This document shows positions 17,326 to 26,474 of a stretch of 64,000 nucleotides of DNA, one piece after another (positions within the stretch are counted from its first letter, which is position 1; each line of letters begins with the position of its first letter). Both the position numbers and the translations under genes were made by a program. Below the pieces are notes generated by a model. It was not told the DNA's origin and did no database searches. It worked only from the letters and a program-made list of their open reading frames with translations. The DNA lies in contig NZ_JAMKMR010000003.1 of assembly GCF_023634645.1 (NCBI RefSeq), forward strand, positions 186,001 to 250,000. The letters are read 5' to 3'. Source of the DNA: Vibrio sinus. GTDB taxonomy: Bacteria; Pseudomonadota; Gammaproteobacteria; Enterobacterales; Vibrionaceae.

Positions 17326-18246
17326 ATGAAATGGAGAGTCGTATTCGCTACGCTTGGGTTGCTATTAGTCGTCACCGCTACGGCTTATATTGTTACCAAT
17401 CCTGGATCTCAATCAGTTGGTAACCCTTCTAAAGCTGCTATCGAAGGTAACATGGTTACTCTTTCTGATGGTAATACTTACTATCGTTTTAAAGGACCAG
17501 AGAATGGCGAACTTGTCGTACTCGTTCATGGAGGGACTATTCCTCATTGGGCTTGGGATAAGCAGGTCGAAGCCCTTGTTGGAGATGGGTTTCGTGTACT
17601 GAGTTACGACAAATATGGGCGTGGCTACTCCGACCGCCCTGATATTGAGTACAGCCAAGATCTGTATTATCGCCAGTTACGCGAACTGGTTGATAAATTA
17701 GCCATATCCAAACCTTTTCATTTGGCTGGCGTGTCTCTTGGGGCCGGTACAGCGGTGAATTTTGCTGCTCGTCACCCAAACAGAGTCAACAAGTTCATTG
17801 TAATTTCCCCTGTCGTTTATCAATATCCTGTGCCGACTGTGTTTAAGATTCCCCTTGTGGGAGAGATCGTAGCTCGCTTCGCGGGAATCAATACGTTGGT
17901 TGATAGATTTACAGATTTATATGGAAAAAGCCCTCAGTTTGAACATTACCTAGGCTTATATAAAGAACAGTTATTTTCTCCAGGTTTTCAACAGTCTATG
18001 TTATCCATGCTCAGAAGCGATGCGCTTGGCGATTATCGTTCAGCTTATGACAGTGTGGCGAGAAGTCATAGAGAATCGTTGCTGATATGGGGGCAAGCAG
18101 ATACGGAAATAAGCAAAGGCATGATCGACGAAATTCGTAGCAGAATGCCTGACGCCAAATTTGTGGCAATAGACAATGCGGGGCACGGCGCTTTATTTCA
18201 ACAAGCTGACAAAATTAATAGTTATCTACTGGAGTTTCTTAGATAG
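17326..18246 (+). CDS. membrane-anchored alpha/beta hydrolase
   Basis: 306 residues from ATG 17326, chosen over ATG 17308 because AAGGAAG lies directly before it. An N-terminal hydrophobic segment (about 4-22) suggests a membrane anchor or signal peptide. The hydrolase core shows the oxyanion motif VHGG (67-70), SYDKYGRGYSDRP, the nucleophile elbow GVSLGAG with Ser137, an acidic residue in WGQADTEIS, and His in NAGHGALF. The full triad implies activity. The substrate (ester, lactone or amide) is unknown. Confidence 0.8.
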   Translation: MKWRVVFATLGLLLVVTATAYIVTNPGSQSVGNPSKAAIEGNMVTLSDGNTYYRFKGPENGELVVLVHGGTIPHWAWDKQVEALVGDGFRVLSYDKYGRGYSDRPDIEYSQDLYYRQLRELVDKLAISKPFHLAGVSLGAGTAVNFAARHPNRVNKFIVISPVVYQYPVPTVFKIPLVGEIVARFAGINTLVDRFTDLYGKSPQFEHYLGLYKEQLFSPGFQQSMLSMLRSDALGDYRSAYDSVARSHRESLLIWGQADTEISKGMIDEIRSRMPDAKFVAIDNAGHGALFQQADKINSYLLEFLR

Positions 18247-18407
18247 AAAATTTGTTTAAATTCTGAACGTTAGATCCGTTTAAAACGACTAATATCTCAT
18301 TTCATTTACTCGTGGTTTGACCTGCATTTTCCTAAGTATGTAGGATGTTGCATGCACAATTTTAGTGTAGGGCTTTAGCCCGAACGTCAGTTTAAAACAG
18401 GAGTAGA

Positions 18408-18638
18408 ATGATGTGGAAAAATGGAACCACGAAAAGCACTCAAATCGGCTTTATTAATTATAATAATCAAAAAAATCATGGCACGCGCGCTGGTGCTGGT
18501 TTAGAACATGACTCAATTACCTATAAGCTAAAATGCTTACATCAGGATTGCGGCCATGTTTATGGAGCATGTGGTAGTGACATCTTCCATTGCAAATGTC
18601 CTCGATGCCAAGGTGGAGAGCCCGGCATAATGTTCTGA
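18408..18638 (+). CDS. small zinc-ribbon-like protein
   Basis: 76 residues beginning MMWKNGTTKSTQIGFINYNN. The C-terminal half has a Cys pattern (CLHQDCGHVYGACGSDIFHC, then CPRCQGG) that fits a compact zinc ribbon. GGAG lies a few bases before the tandem ATG at 18408/18411. Function unknown. It could bind nucleic acid or just be a structural zinc knuckle. Confidence 0.6.
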   Translation: MMWKNGTTKSTQIGFINYNNQKNHGTRAGAGLEHDSITYKLKCLHQDCGHVYGACGSDIFHCKCPRCQGGEPGIMF

Positions 18639-18701
18639 GCGTAATTTCCCTCTGAATTCGTCTACACTAGGTATAGGTGAGTTCAGAGGGGCGAAACAAG
18701 G

Positions 18702-19436
18702 ATGAAGCGCCATAACAACTTCTATTTTACTCTGCTGTTTCTATGTTCGACCCAGGCTTATGCAAACAGTCATTGTGAAAGTAAAATAACCCTACTTTAT
18801 CACGAGCGTATTCCTTACGTAGTGAATCAAAATGGAGCTGTAATAGGATTGACGGCAACGCCTGCATCCAAGGCTTTTCGGCAATCTGAAGTAGATATTG
18901 AGTGGCAGAAAACACCAGTCAAGCGCCAACTCATGATGATAAAAAACAATCATGATTGTCTTTGCACCATTGGATGGTTTAAAAATCCCGAAAGAGAACA
19001 GTACTCCAGGTATAGCCAGCCTATCTATCAAGATAAGCCTCAAGTTGCCATTACTTCAGCCAACAATCAATTGCTAGTCTCTGGGCGTCCATTACGTGAA
19101 GTGCTGCAACAACAAGAGCTTTCTATATTGATGAAAGATGGCTATTCGTATGGCAAATTTATAGATGAGCAAGTAGAAAAATATCAACCGACTACTTACA
19201 AAGTGTTGTACGAAAACTTAAAAATGTTGTCATTGATCTATCATCAAAGATACGACTATTTTTTTATCGCACCGGAAGAAGTCGATTCGTTAGTTGAGGA
19301 ATCTAAGTTTAATCGCTCTGACTTTAACGTCATTGAGTTCAATGATATGCCTGAAGGTGAGAAACGTTATATTCTGTGCAGCAAACAGGTTCCTGAAAGC
19401 GTCATTCATCGTTTGAATAACCATATTGACGAATAA
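18702..19436 (+). CDS. periplasmic SBP_bac_3-like protein
   Basis: 244 residues with a signal peptide (MKRHNNFYFTLLFLCSTQAYA) and a divergent family-3 solute-binding fold: ITLLYHERIPYVVNQNGAVI, then CLCTIGWFKNPEREQYSRYS. The CLC pair and an early CES add Cys residues that could form a periplasmic disulfide. No transport partners are adjacent. Confidence 0.7.
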   Translation: MKRHNNFYFTLLFLCSTQAYANSHCESKITLLYHERIPYVVNQNGAVIGLTATPASKAFRQSEVDIEWQKTPVKRQLMMIKNNHDCLCTIGWFKNPEREQYSRYSQPIYQDKPQVAITSANNQLLVSGRPLREVLQQQELSILMKDGYSYGKFIDEQVEKYQPTTYKVLYENLKMLSLIYHQRYDYFFIAPEEVDSLVEESKFNRSDFNVIEFNDMPEGEKRYILCSKQVPESVIHRLNNHIDE

Positions 19437-19461
19437 CCAAATTAGGTTGAGGCTTACGGAG

Positions 19462-19500
19462 AAAGGCAGCGGAAAATGTTTTAAACATTCCGCTGCCTTT
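19462..19500. terminator. bidirectional terminator
   Basis: AAAGGCAGCGGAA (19462-19474) pairs perfectly with TTCCGCTGCCTTT (19488-19500). The inner ATGTTTTAAACAT extends the stem. T-runs on both sides fit intrinsic termination for the convergent SBP and chemoreceptor genes. Confidence 0.85.
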
Positions 19501-19511
19501 TTAACACCAAG

Positions 19512-21827
19512 TTATTCATATTTGAATCGGCTTATCTCTACATTGAGTGTGTCAGCTTGCTCAGATAAGGTTCTTAGCATTTGATCAGCTTCATCGACTT
19601 GAGTGCGAACGGAAGATGTAGAGTCCGCGATGGATGTGATACTCGTATTGATTTCTTCCGTCACGGATTTTTGTTCATCTGTCGCAGAAGCAACTTGGGT
19701 ATTCATATCACTTATCTCGTTTAACATTGACATTATTTCACTCAACATGTCCGTATTTTGAGTGCACGTTTCTACGCCTTTTTGCACGGTAGTGTTTGCA
19801 TTTTCAATTCCGCTCGAGACGTTGTTTGTCTCGGATTGCAGTGATTCAATCTTTTCTCGAATCTCTTCAGTGGAAGATTGCGTTCTGCCCGCTAACGAGC
19901 GCACTTCATCAGCGACGACAGCAAAACCACGGCCTTGTTCCCCAGCTCGAGCAGCTTCGATCGCGGCATTCAGTGCCAGCAGATTCGTCTGTTCTGCGAT
20001 GCCTTGAATGACGTCGAGCACCTCAGCAATAGAGCTGGTTTCTTTATGCAACCGTTTTATCGCTTCGACTGAGGTCTGCATTTCTTGATCGAGTTGGCTA
20101 ATTTCATTGCCTAATACTTGCCCAATTCGTACGCCTTCTGTGCCCGATTTATTAGCATGAGATACATGTTCAGAGGCTTTGTTTGCAAACTGAGAAACTT
20201 CAGAAATGGAAGCACTCATTTGATTGATGGCGGTTGCGACGGACGTGGTTCTCGTATTTTGATCAAAAATGGCTGTGCGAGTTTCTTCCATGCTATTTAA
20301 CATATTTTGCGCGTCATCGCGTAAGGTATTGGAAGTTGACGCAAACTGTTGGAATACACCTTGCAACTTAGAGAACAGTGCATTCAGTGCGACAGACAAC
20401 TCTGTCATTTCATCTTTGCCACTTTCTTCCAACCTTTGTGTCAGGTTATTGCTTTCACTGATTTCCTTAACACGCTGTGATGCGGAAGTGATTGGTCTAG
20501 AAATACTATTCCCGACAAGATAAGAACACCCAATACAAACGATAATGACGACCAGCACAACAGCCACAATGGTATAAAATACGGTTTCTATAAGAGCGTC
20601 TGCATCCGCCATCGCTTCTTCAACATCTATTTCGGTTAATATTGCCCAAGGCAATCCCGCTGCATCTAGAGGTGCATAGGCAGAAAATACGTCAACTTGC
20701 CGATAATCTGGGGTGATTAAGAACCCTTCTTCACCTTTCAATGCGTTTCGGGACGCAATGGTATCGACAGGCTGGCGGCCAATCGCCGAGTTCTTTTCTT
20801 CAATTTGCTGAATCATATTTGCGCTTAATCCCGCGGATTGTAATGCAGCAAAGTAATCTTTGGGAGCCTCTAATAAAAATCGAGACTGGCTTCGTAAAAG
20901 GCCATCCGGGCCTACTAAATAAGACTCTCCACTATCTCCTAAACCAATATTTTTCCAGTTTTCGTTAAACGTCATGATGGAATTAATTTCATCGACAGGC
21001 ATCTGGAAAATTAAAACACCGACTTTCTTGTCTTGGTGGAAAATGGGAGTCGCAATGAAAGAAGCAGCGGCTTCATAAGAGGGATAGTAGGGGGCGAAAT
21101 CTTCTAAATGATATTCTCCCTTGCTTTTATCTACCGCAGATACAAAGGCTTTAGATATTCCACTTCCTTGATAAGGCCCGCTGCGAAGATTGGTTGCAAA
21201 GTCTAACTCTTTAAACACCGAATAAACGATATTTCCCTCTAAGTCGACCAAAAAGATATCGTAATACCCAAAGGCTTCTAGGTAATGCTTGATGGAAGGG
21301 TGGTATAGCTGGTGAACTTTGTCATAGTCAGTGCCTAGGGAGTCTGACATCATTAAATGTTTCTCACCCAAATTATTAGGGTTGATAGCGATATAGCGGG
21401 TCTGTATTGACTGGGCTCTATCTGAAAGTTGCTGATATTTTTGTAATGCGTTATGGGATTGTCCTTTATTTGCCTCTTGGTATGTAGATCCAAATTGGTT
21501 GCGGTAATAATCCGTTAGCTTGACTTTGTCACTGTCTGACACTAGATATTTCGGGTATGTTTCAAAGGTGTTTTGAAACTCGACCATTGCTTTCTGGGTG
21601 GCAACATCATCAGCTAGCGTGTCTAATTGCATTCGAATTTGGTTGAAGTATCGCTCGATTTCACCCGATTTAATTTCTCGCACGGCGATGAGTTGATTCT
21701 TCGTTCGCTCATACATGGCGGCTTCTGAAAATTGGGAAACTTTCCACCCAATGAATGCCCCAGCAAGGACTAGTCCCACAACACACAGTAATGTGGTGGA
21801 GACAATTATTTTTGACGCGATTTTCAT
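19512..21827 (-). CDS. methyl-accepting chemotaxis protein with dCache-type sensor
   Basis: 771 residues. An N-terminal membrane helix (about 7-29) is followed by a large periplasmic sensor domain, apparently a double Cache fold ([20 protein letters not shown], later [19 protein letters not shown]). A second helix (about 410-435) leads to a HAMP domain ([17 protein letters not shown]) and a long cytoplasmic coiled coil. The signalling tip [20 protein letters not shown] is typical and should contact CheA and CheW. Ligand unknown. ATG 21827 has AGGGA before it. Confidence 0.93.
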   Translation of the reverse strand: MKIASKIIVSTTLLCVVGLVLAGAFIGWKVSQFSEAAMYERTKNQLIAVREIKSGEIERYFNQIRMQLDTLADDVATQKAMVEFQNTFETYPKYLVSDSDKVKLTDYYRNQFGSTYQEANKGQSHNALQKYQQLSDRAQSIQTRYIAINPNNLGEKHLMMSDSLGTDYDKVHQLYHPSIKHYLEAFGYYDIFLVDLEGNIVYSVFKELDFATNLRSGPYQGSGISKAFVSAVDKSKGEYHLEDFAPYYPSYEAAASFIATPIFHQDKKVGVLIFQMPVDEINSIMTFNENWKNIGLGDSGESYLVGPDGLLRSQSRFLLEAPKDYFAALQSAGLSANMIQQIEEKNSAIGRQPVDTIASRNALKGEEGFLITPDYRQVDVFSAYAPLDAAGLPWAILTEIDVEEAMADADALIETVFYTIVAVVLVVIIVCIGCSYLVGNSISRPITSASQRVKEISESNNLTQRLEESGKDEMTELSVALNALFSKLQGVFQQFASTSNTLRDDAQNMLNSMEETRTAIFDQNTRTTSVATAINQMSASISEVSQFANKASEHVSHANKSGTEGVRIGQVLGNEISQLDQEMQTSVEAIKRLHKETSSIAEVLDVIQGIAEQTNLLALNAAIEAARAGEQGRGFAVVADEVRSLAGRTQSSTEEIREKIESLQSETNNVSSGIENANTTVQKGVETCTQNTDMLSEIMSMLNEISDMNTQVASATDEQKSVTEEINTSITSIADSTSSVRTQVDEADQMLRTLSEQADTLNVEISRFKYE

Positions 21828-22179
21828 ACTCTGTCCCTGAATTGATAAACAAATACCTTGTTTAAGCCACGTTCAGAGCCAATCGACGTTATGGATATCG
21901 CTTTTTGTTCGAATAATAATAGCCCATATATTTGTATGGGCTATGAATCCACTTACTTATAAGATAGTAGATAGCTGAGAGATTGCCTATCTGGTCATTT
22001 GCTTGGTTGTTAATTCACTTAGGGGGGGAACTAGTAAGAATGAATTTTGGGTAAATGTTAGGAAATCTAAAAAAGTATAATTATTGTTTTATATAACGAA
22101 ATTCCTCAATGAGTCACATTTTTTGTTCGTTCTTAATGGTTTATTTGACCGATAAATCATGCGGTTAAGGACGGTCAAT
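21828..22179. other. intergenic region with a perfect inverted repeat
   Basis: About 350 bases between divergent genes, no coding signal seen. TAGCCCATA (21920-21928) and TATGGGCTA (21935-21943) form a 9-bp perfect inverted repeat with a 6-base loop, upstream of the chemoreceptor. A G-run follows near 22021-22028. Confidence 0.5.
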
Positions 22180-23082
22180 ATGCAATGTAGTCAGTTTCTA
22201 AAAGTAATGCTTCTCGGATCTCTAGTTTTTGTATTCTCTCCCAGTTATGCCTTTAACAATGTCGCTTACGTTGAAACCAACGATAATGCGCTGTCAAACG
22301 TTGCTTGTTTTGTTCAGACTCAAAAATCTCAGGATGGTAAGACAAGCTATACAACCCCATTTTTTAATGAAGCTGTAATTTTTGCGGCCAATATACATGG
22401 TTCAGATCCAAATAACCCAAGCGTTTATCTGAATAAACAAGACGATGCTTTACTCAATGACACCACTCAGGTAGCGACGTTGCAAAGTAAGGGGATTAAG
22501 GTCTTGGCCGCTCTACTTGGCGATCATGAAAACTCTGGGTGGAGTTGTATGACTGATGCTAATGACGCTAAGGTATTTGCGGATAAGATAGCCGATTTTG
22601 TTCAAAAATATCATTTAGATGGTATCGCTATCGATGACGAATACAGTACGTGTACGAAAAACGACACGTCTATGATTATGATTGTTCAAGCGTTAAAACA
22701 AAACCCTAAATTTACCGGGAAAGTCATACAAAAAGTACTGCTTTGGGATAAAGGGCTATTTGCCACAACCTACGGACAATATAACGTGAAGTTGGCCGAT
22801 TTTCTTGATTCTGCAACGCCGGGATACTATCCAGGTGATAATAGTGCCATCGAGCCCTATACCAATTATGGGATGTCACAAAATGACCTGTATGCTTCTG
22901 TGAGTACCACCTACACTGATTCTGTCTCGGCCGCTTCCGTCGCCAAAAATGCAATACAGCAAGGGTATGGTGGGCTAATGGTCTTTAACCTCACAGCAAA
23001 CTCGACTGATTATGTAAAATCTCTGGCGAAAGCTGAGTATGGGAGTGATAACATTTCAGTAACACCCAACTGTTTGAAATGA
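22180..23082 (+). CDS. secreted EndoH-like GH18 glycosidase
   Basis: 300 residues from ATG 22180, chosen over ATG 22159 because AAGGA lies 8 bases before it and the signal peptide then begins properly (about residues 1-24, ending PSYA). The glycoside hydrolase 18 active site DGIAIDDE lies at 147-154, with Glu154 as the expected proton donor. KVLAALLGDHENSGWSCM and the C-terminal GYGGLMVFNLTANSTDYV fit endo-beta-N-acetylglucosaminidase H relatives rather than long chitinases. It probably cleaves the chitobiose core of N-glycans or a similar GlcNAc linkage outside the cytoplasm. Confidence 0.75.
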   Translation: MQCSQFLKVMLLGSLVFVFSPSYAFNNVAYVETNDNALSNVACFVQTQKSQDGKTSYTTPFFNEAVIFAANIHGSDPNNPSVYLNKQDDALLNDTTQVATLQSKGIKVLAALLGDHENSGWSCMTDANDAKVFADKIADFVQKYHLDGIAIDDEYSTCTKNDTSMIMIVQALKQNPKFTGKVIQKVLLWDKGLFATTYGQYNVKLADFLDSATPGYYPGDNSAIEPYTNYGMSQNDLYASVSTTYTDSVSAASVAKNAIQQGYGGLMVFNLTANSTDYVKSLAKAEYGSDNISVTPNCLK

Positions 23083-23098
23083 TTTTTGCGCTAGACTT

Positions 23099-23132
23099 GA
23101 GCCAATCTCTACGTGCAATTTGAGATTGGCTC
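23099..23132. terminator. hairpin after the GH18 gene
   Basis: GAGCCAATCTC (23099-23109) and GAGATTGGCTC (23122-23132) form a perfect 11-bp stem 16 bases after the stop. The T-tail is poor. Confidence 0.6.
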
Positions 23133-23218
23133 ATTGGATCTAACCGATATAGCGCTTCGCTAGCACTTTGTGATCAAGGGCTATACTAGATTGGGGCAGT
23201 TTAGCAAGTAGTCGGTGT

Positions 23219-23623
23219 ATGAAATCAAGAAATATCCATGGCGAGTGGAGTATATCATTTGAAAATAGAATCCTTCATTGTGTTGGCAGTGGAGCGTTTA
23301 ATGCCGAGGCTAGCGCTGCATTTTTCCAAGAGGTGAAAAACACGGTGTTGAACTCGGAAAATGGAGATTCATCACCTTGGGTATTTTTGTCCGATTTAAG
23401 ACACTGGCAAGGTTCATCGCTTGACTCTTGGGAAGAGGTAGACAAGAGCATTGAGTGGATGACTAAGCATAACTGTGTTTTTTTCGCGCTTGTATTGGAA
23501 AATAAGCTTCAGGAGTACGCTGAAGAAAAGCACGTGACTGATCGCAGTAAGCATCAATCTTTTTTTGATTTTGAACAAGCATATCAAGTTTGCATGGATA
23601 AGCTGATGGAAGCTGGGCGTTAG
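23219..23623 (+). CDS. hypothetical protein, SpoIIAA/STAS-like shape
   Basis: 134 residues, soluble, no signal peptide or membrane segment. The pattern (GEWSISFENRILHCVGSGAF, PWVFLSDLRHWQGSS, SIEWMTKHNCVFFALVLEN) resembles short alpha/beta proteins of the SpoIIAA-like type, but the match is by eye only. It converges on the RiPP operon, ending 8 bases from the exporter stop codon, and is probably unrelated to it. Confidence 0.55.
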   Translation: MKSRNIHGEWSISFENRILHCVGSGAFNAEASAAFFQEVKNTVLNSENGDSSPWVFLSDLRHWQGSSLDSWEEVDKSIEWMTKHNCVFFALVLENKLQEYAEEKHVTDRSKHQSFFDFEQAYQVCMDKLMEAGR

Positions 23624-23631
23624 GATATCGC

Positions 23632-24906
23632 TTACGAACCATGGCTTTCCGGCAGTGCTGGCGGTGAGGAACGGTTCATTCGACTTGCACCGTATCCCAG
23701 AAGAAGAATCAATATACCCAATGGAAGTGCCAGTTGCAGTACATGCTCAAAGCCGTAAATATGGATGAGATAACCCGCTACCATATTGGACATGACAAGT
23801 GGGGCGATATTGCTAAACATGAGTAGACCTGTCGTTTTGCCTTGCATGGTGGGTGAGGTTCTACGCTGCAGTTGAGAGATAAAAACCACCCCGAACGCGG
23901 CAGTGACCACTGCGGTTAAAGCAAAACTGGTGAGAATAAACCAAGTCGTATTAATCAGTAGTAAACTTGCGGACAGTATTTTACCAAATGTACCAAGGGC
24001 CACGAGCTCGTATTCTCCTAAGTGAGAAAGCCGAGACCATTTTCCAGCGATCATTGAGCCTAGAATACCGCCCAAGGCACTCGCCGTGACTAACGAACCT
24101 TGGAAACTTGGTCCTCGGTGGGCGAAGCCTGACAACAACGGAATACCTAGATCATAGAGCCAGATGATGGGAAAAACACTCAGTGCATTGAAGGTTAAAA
24201 TCGGCCACAGCTTTGTTTGCTCGGTGACGAGTTTTTCGACGGAGCGTTCTAGATTAACACGCTGTTCAGAGAGCTTATCTTGTTCCGCAAGTGAGCGTTT
24301 CTGACCAATAGCTCGGTGTGACGGTACCAGTAAGAATGCGGCGATAAAGCTGGTTGCGTCGATGGAGTAGGCTAAAGAGAAGACCGATGTATTGAGCTGA
24401 GTATTCCCAGAGTGTGGCTGGCTAAGTACATAGCCTAAGCAGATCGGAGCGACCACTCCTACAATTTGTATCGCAATATTCAGCCTACTGTGTGCTTGAG
24501 TGAGTCCTTTTGTGGTCACAAACTGCGGGATAGAAGCTTGCAGAGAAGACAAGACCAGTACGCTTAGGATCCCTGACACTATGGCTAACACGATAAACAG
24601 TGCCATGGTAGGCTGCAAACCTCTGTATAAGGCGATGGCCACGCTGGCATAAAATACAAACCCGAGGACAAAGCTGCCTCGTAGTAATCGCACAGGGGCA
24701 ACCTTATTTGCCCATTGTCCCGAGAGCAGTGAAACCATTGCCGAGACGAGTTGCTTCATGGTCAGAATGGCTCCTAGACTTAGCGCCGCCGCAGAAGAAA
24801 TACCGACTAACCAAGGTAGGATAAGAGCGCTAGCCATACTACCAAATACAGATATGACGCAAGCAGCCACCAAGCGATTAAAAGGTGAGCGTAAATCCCC
24901 AATCAT
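23632..24906 (-). CDS. MFS transporter, probable exporter of the RiPP
   Basis: 424 residues with about twelve membrane helices. It starts MIGDLRSPFNRLVAACVISV, with the loop GQWANKVAPVRLLRGS in the position of the MFS loop 2-3 motif, and resembles the MFS exporters of small molecules. It is the last gene of the minus-strand RiPP operon and its ATG overlaps the stop of the upstream gene by 4 bases. Export of the finished peptide, with self-resistance, is the natural role. There is no ABC or peptidase-containing exporter in the cluster. Confidence 0.8.
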   Translation of the reverse strand: MIGDLRSPFNRLVAACVISVFGSMASALILPWLVGISSAAALSLGAILTMKQLVSAMVSLLSGQWANKVAPVRLLRGSFVLGFVFYASVAIALYRGLQPTMALFIVLAIVSGILSVLVLSSLQASIPQFVTTKGLTQAHSRLNIAIQIVGVVAPICLGYVLSQPHSGNTQLNTSVFSLAYSIDATSFIAAFLLVPSHRAIGQKRSLAEQDKLSEQRVNLERSVEKLVTEQTKLWPILTFNALSVFPIIWLYDLGIPLLSGFAHRGPSFQGSLVTASALGGILGSMIAGKWSRLSHLGEYELVALGTFGKILSASLLLINTTWFILTSFALTAVVTAAFGVVFISQLQRRTSPTMQGKTTGLLMFSNIAPLVMSNMVAGYLIHIYGFEHVLQLALPLGILILLLGYGASRMNRSSPPALPESHGS

Positions 24907-26474
24907 ATCAAAGCCACGTTCTTACTATTTTCACCTTCAATCACATCTTCAAGCTGCCTGTTAAGCAACCACTGATCTTGCTCATCGCAGCATGAGAGCA
25001 ATTGCTGGATAGATTGGAGTAACTGTTGAGCAAGTTTTGGGTCTACTTTGTTATCAATGCACTGTAACCGGATTATTAGAAACTCAACCGTCAGACGTGA
25101 GCGAATTGGGCTCTGTGGCGGGAATAATTTTGAAATTATGTCTAGCGCTTTCTCACATTGAGATGCGGCCAATTGTAGTTGACTATCTGCCAAATATAAT
25201 TGTGCTAAACACCTCATTGACAATAAAGCGTTAAATCCTCCGTTCTGATTGTGCAAAAGCCCGTAGCTTTCTTTTGCTTCGTTGAGTCTTTCGGCTTTAA
25301 TGTAGTGTCGACATGCCTCCGCATAACATAACGAAGCGGTATTCGGTTGGCCCATCAAGATGAACTCGTGAGCCGTTTTCTTAAGTTGCTGTGCCGCAGG
25401 TCCTGCTTGATGCGCCATTCCTAGGCAAAGGCCTAACTTAAAGTTAAGGTAAGCTCGGCGTACAAGGTCGTAATCTTGGCTAAGCCGTTGTGTTGCCTTC
25501 TCCAATAGAGTGATGCAGTGATTCAAATTCTTTTGTTGAAAAAAATTGATCCCCGCTGACCAAATTAGGGCTGCTGTGAGGCATTGCGGCATCACCTGAT
25601 GAGGTGCGTTAGTAATGGAATCCAATGTTCGTCGGTGTAATTGACTAAATTGTGGGGAAAGAGACGTTGCCAATGCCAAATCAAGTTTTAGCCAATCTTT
25701 AGTATCGCCTAACGCATGGCTAATATCGTGTTGCAACGTCTCAATATGTGACTCAAGAACATTGGCATCATTTGCCTTACGAGCGAGGACTAACTGAAAG
25801 CGCCGATAGAGGATTTGTTTGTCTGGCGATGAAGACAAGCGTTGAGCGTGCTTAAGCACAATTTTGCTGCTAGTGGGTTTTCCTTGTACTAACAATATGC
25901 GTGCTAACAGCCAATAATAATCGTCAGTAACTGAATGGCTATTTTTGTTGTGCAATTTCTGTTTTTGAAGGTATTTCAGTACCGTTAAATAGCACCCGGC
26001 AGACAGCCATTGTTTTAGCGTATCGATATGCACGTGTGTATGCCGGGCTTTTTCATCTAATATGGTCACTACAATTAATAGTGGTCTCTTAAGATGCTGC
26101 GCGAGAAAGGAAGCTAGTGAAAGGAAATCAGAGTTATGTGTGGTTTTTACCTTGAGTATGGTTGGTCGGGTTATTTTCTTTTCAAAAGCATCTAATATCG
26201 CGCTGTAAATTCCCCAGTGATCAGCAGCAAGTGGATGGTGGCCATCTTCGGTTTCATTAAACAATCTTTGGTGTAGATGAGAAGGTAGAATGTCGGAGTC
26301 TAATACTGCCCACGGGTGCTCTCCTTGTCCTGTGGTGATGACATCGAAGTGGCTCGCGTTTAATTTAAGCTCTAAATCCTTATCGTTCGTTTGGCAGACA
26401 CAAGTGTGATGATGTGTTTGGACAAATTCTATACCTTGTTGAATGGAAAACACCTTGTGATTCTTATTATTCAT
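24903..26474 (-). CDS. unrecognised TPR-like protein of the RiPP operon
   Basis: 523 residues, soluble. The first ~190 residues are alpha/beta (FDVITTGQGEHPWAVLDSD, RPLLIVVTILDEKARHTHVH) and recall a degraded NTPase-like domain, but no Walker A motif is present. From about 190 to the end it is almost entirely helical, with TPR-like pairs (NHCITLLEKATQRLSQ, ASLCYAEACRHYIKAERLNE). Both ends overlap neighbours by 4 bases, so it is translationally coupled to the LanB elimination gene and the exporter. Possible roles are scaffold, leader/follower handling, immunity or regulation. I do not know the family. Confidence 0.75.
   Translation of the reverse strand: MNNKNHKVFSIQQGIEFVQTHHHTCVCQTNDKDLELKLNASHFDVITTGQGEHPWAVLDSDILPSHLHQRLFNETEDGHHPLAADHWGIYSAILDAFEKKITRPTILKVKTTHNSDFLSLASFLAQHLKRPLLIVVTILDEKARHTHVHIDTLKQWLSAGCYLTVLKYLQKQKLHNKNSHSVTDDYYWLLARILLVQGKPTSSKIVLKHAQRLSSSPDKQILYRRFQLVLARKANDANVLESHIETLQHDISHALGDTKDWLKLDLALATSLSPQFSQLHRRTLDSITNAPHQVMPQCLTAALIWSAGINFFQQKNLNHCITLLEKATQRLSQDYDLVRRAYLNFKLGLCLGMAHQAGPAAQQLKKTAHEFILMGQPNTASLCYAEACRHYIKAERLNEAKESYGLLHNQNGGFNALLSMRCLAQLYLADSQLQLAASQCEKALDIISKLFPPQSPIRSRLTVEFLIIRLQCIDNKVDPKLAQQLLQSIQQLLSCCDEQDQWLLNRQLEDVIEGENSKNVALI

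Noticed and set aside
23219..23623. Membership of the small 134-residue protein in the RiPP cluster
   Set aside because: It is on the opposite strand and convergent with the exporter; nothing links it.
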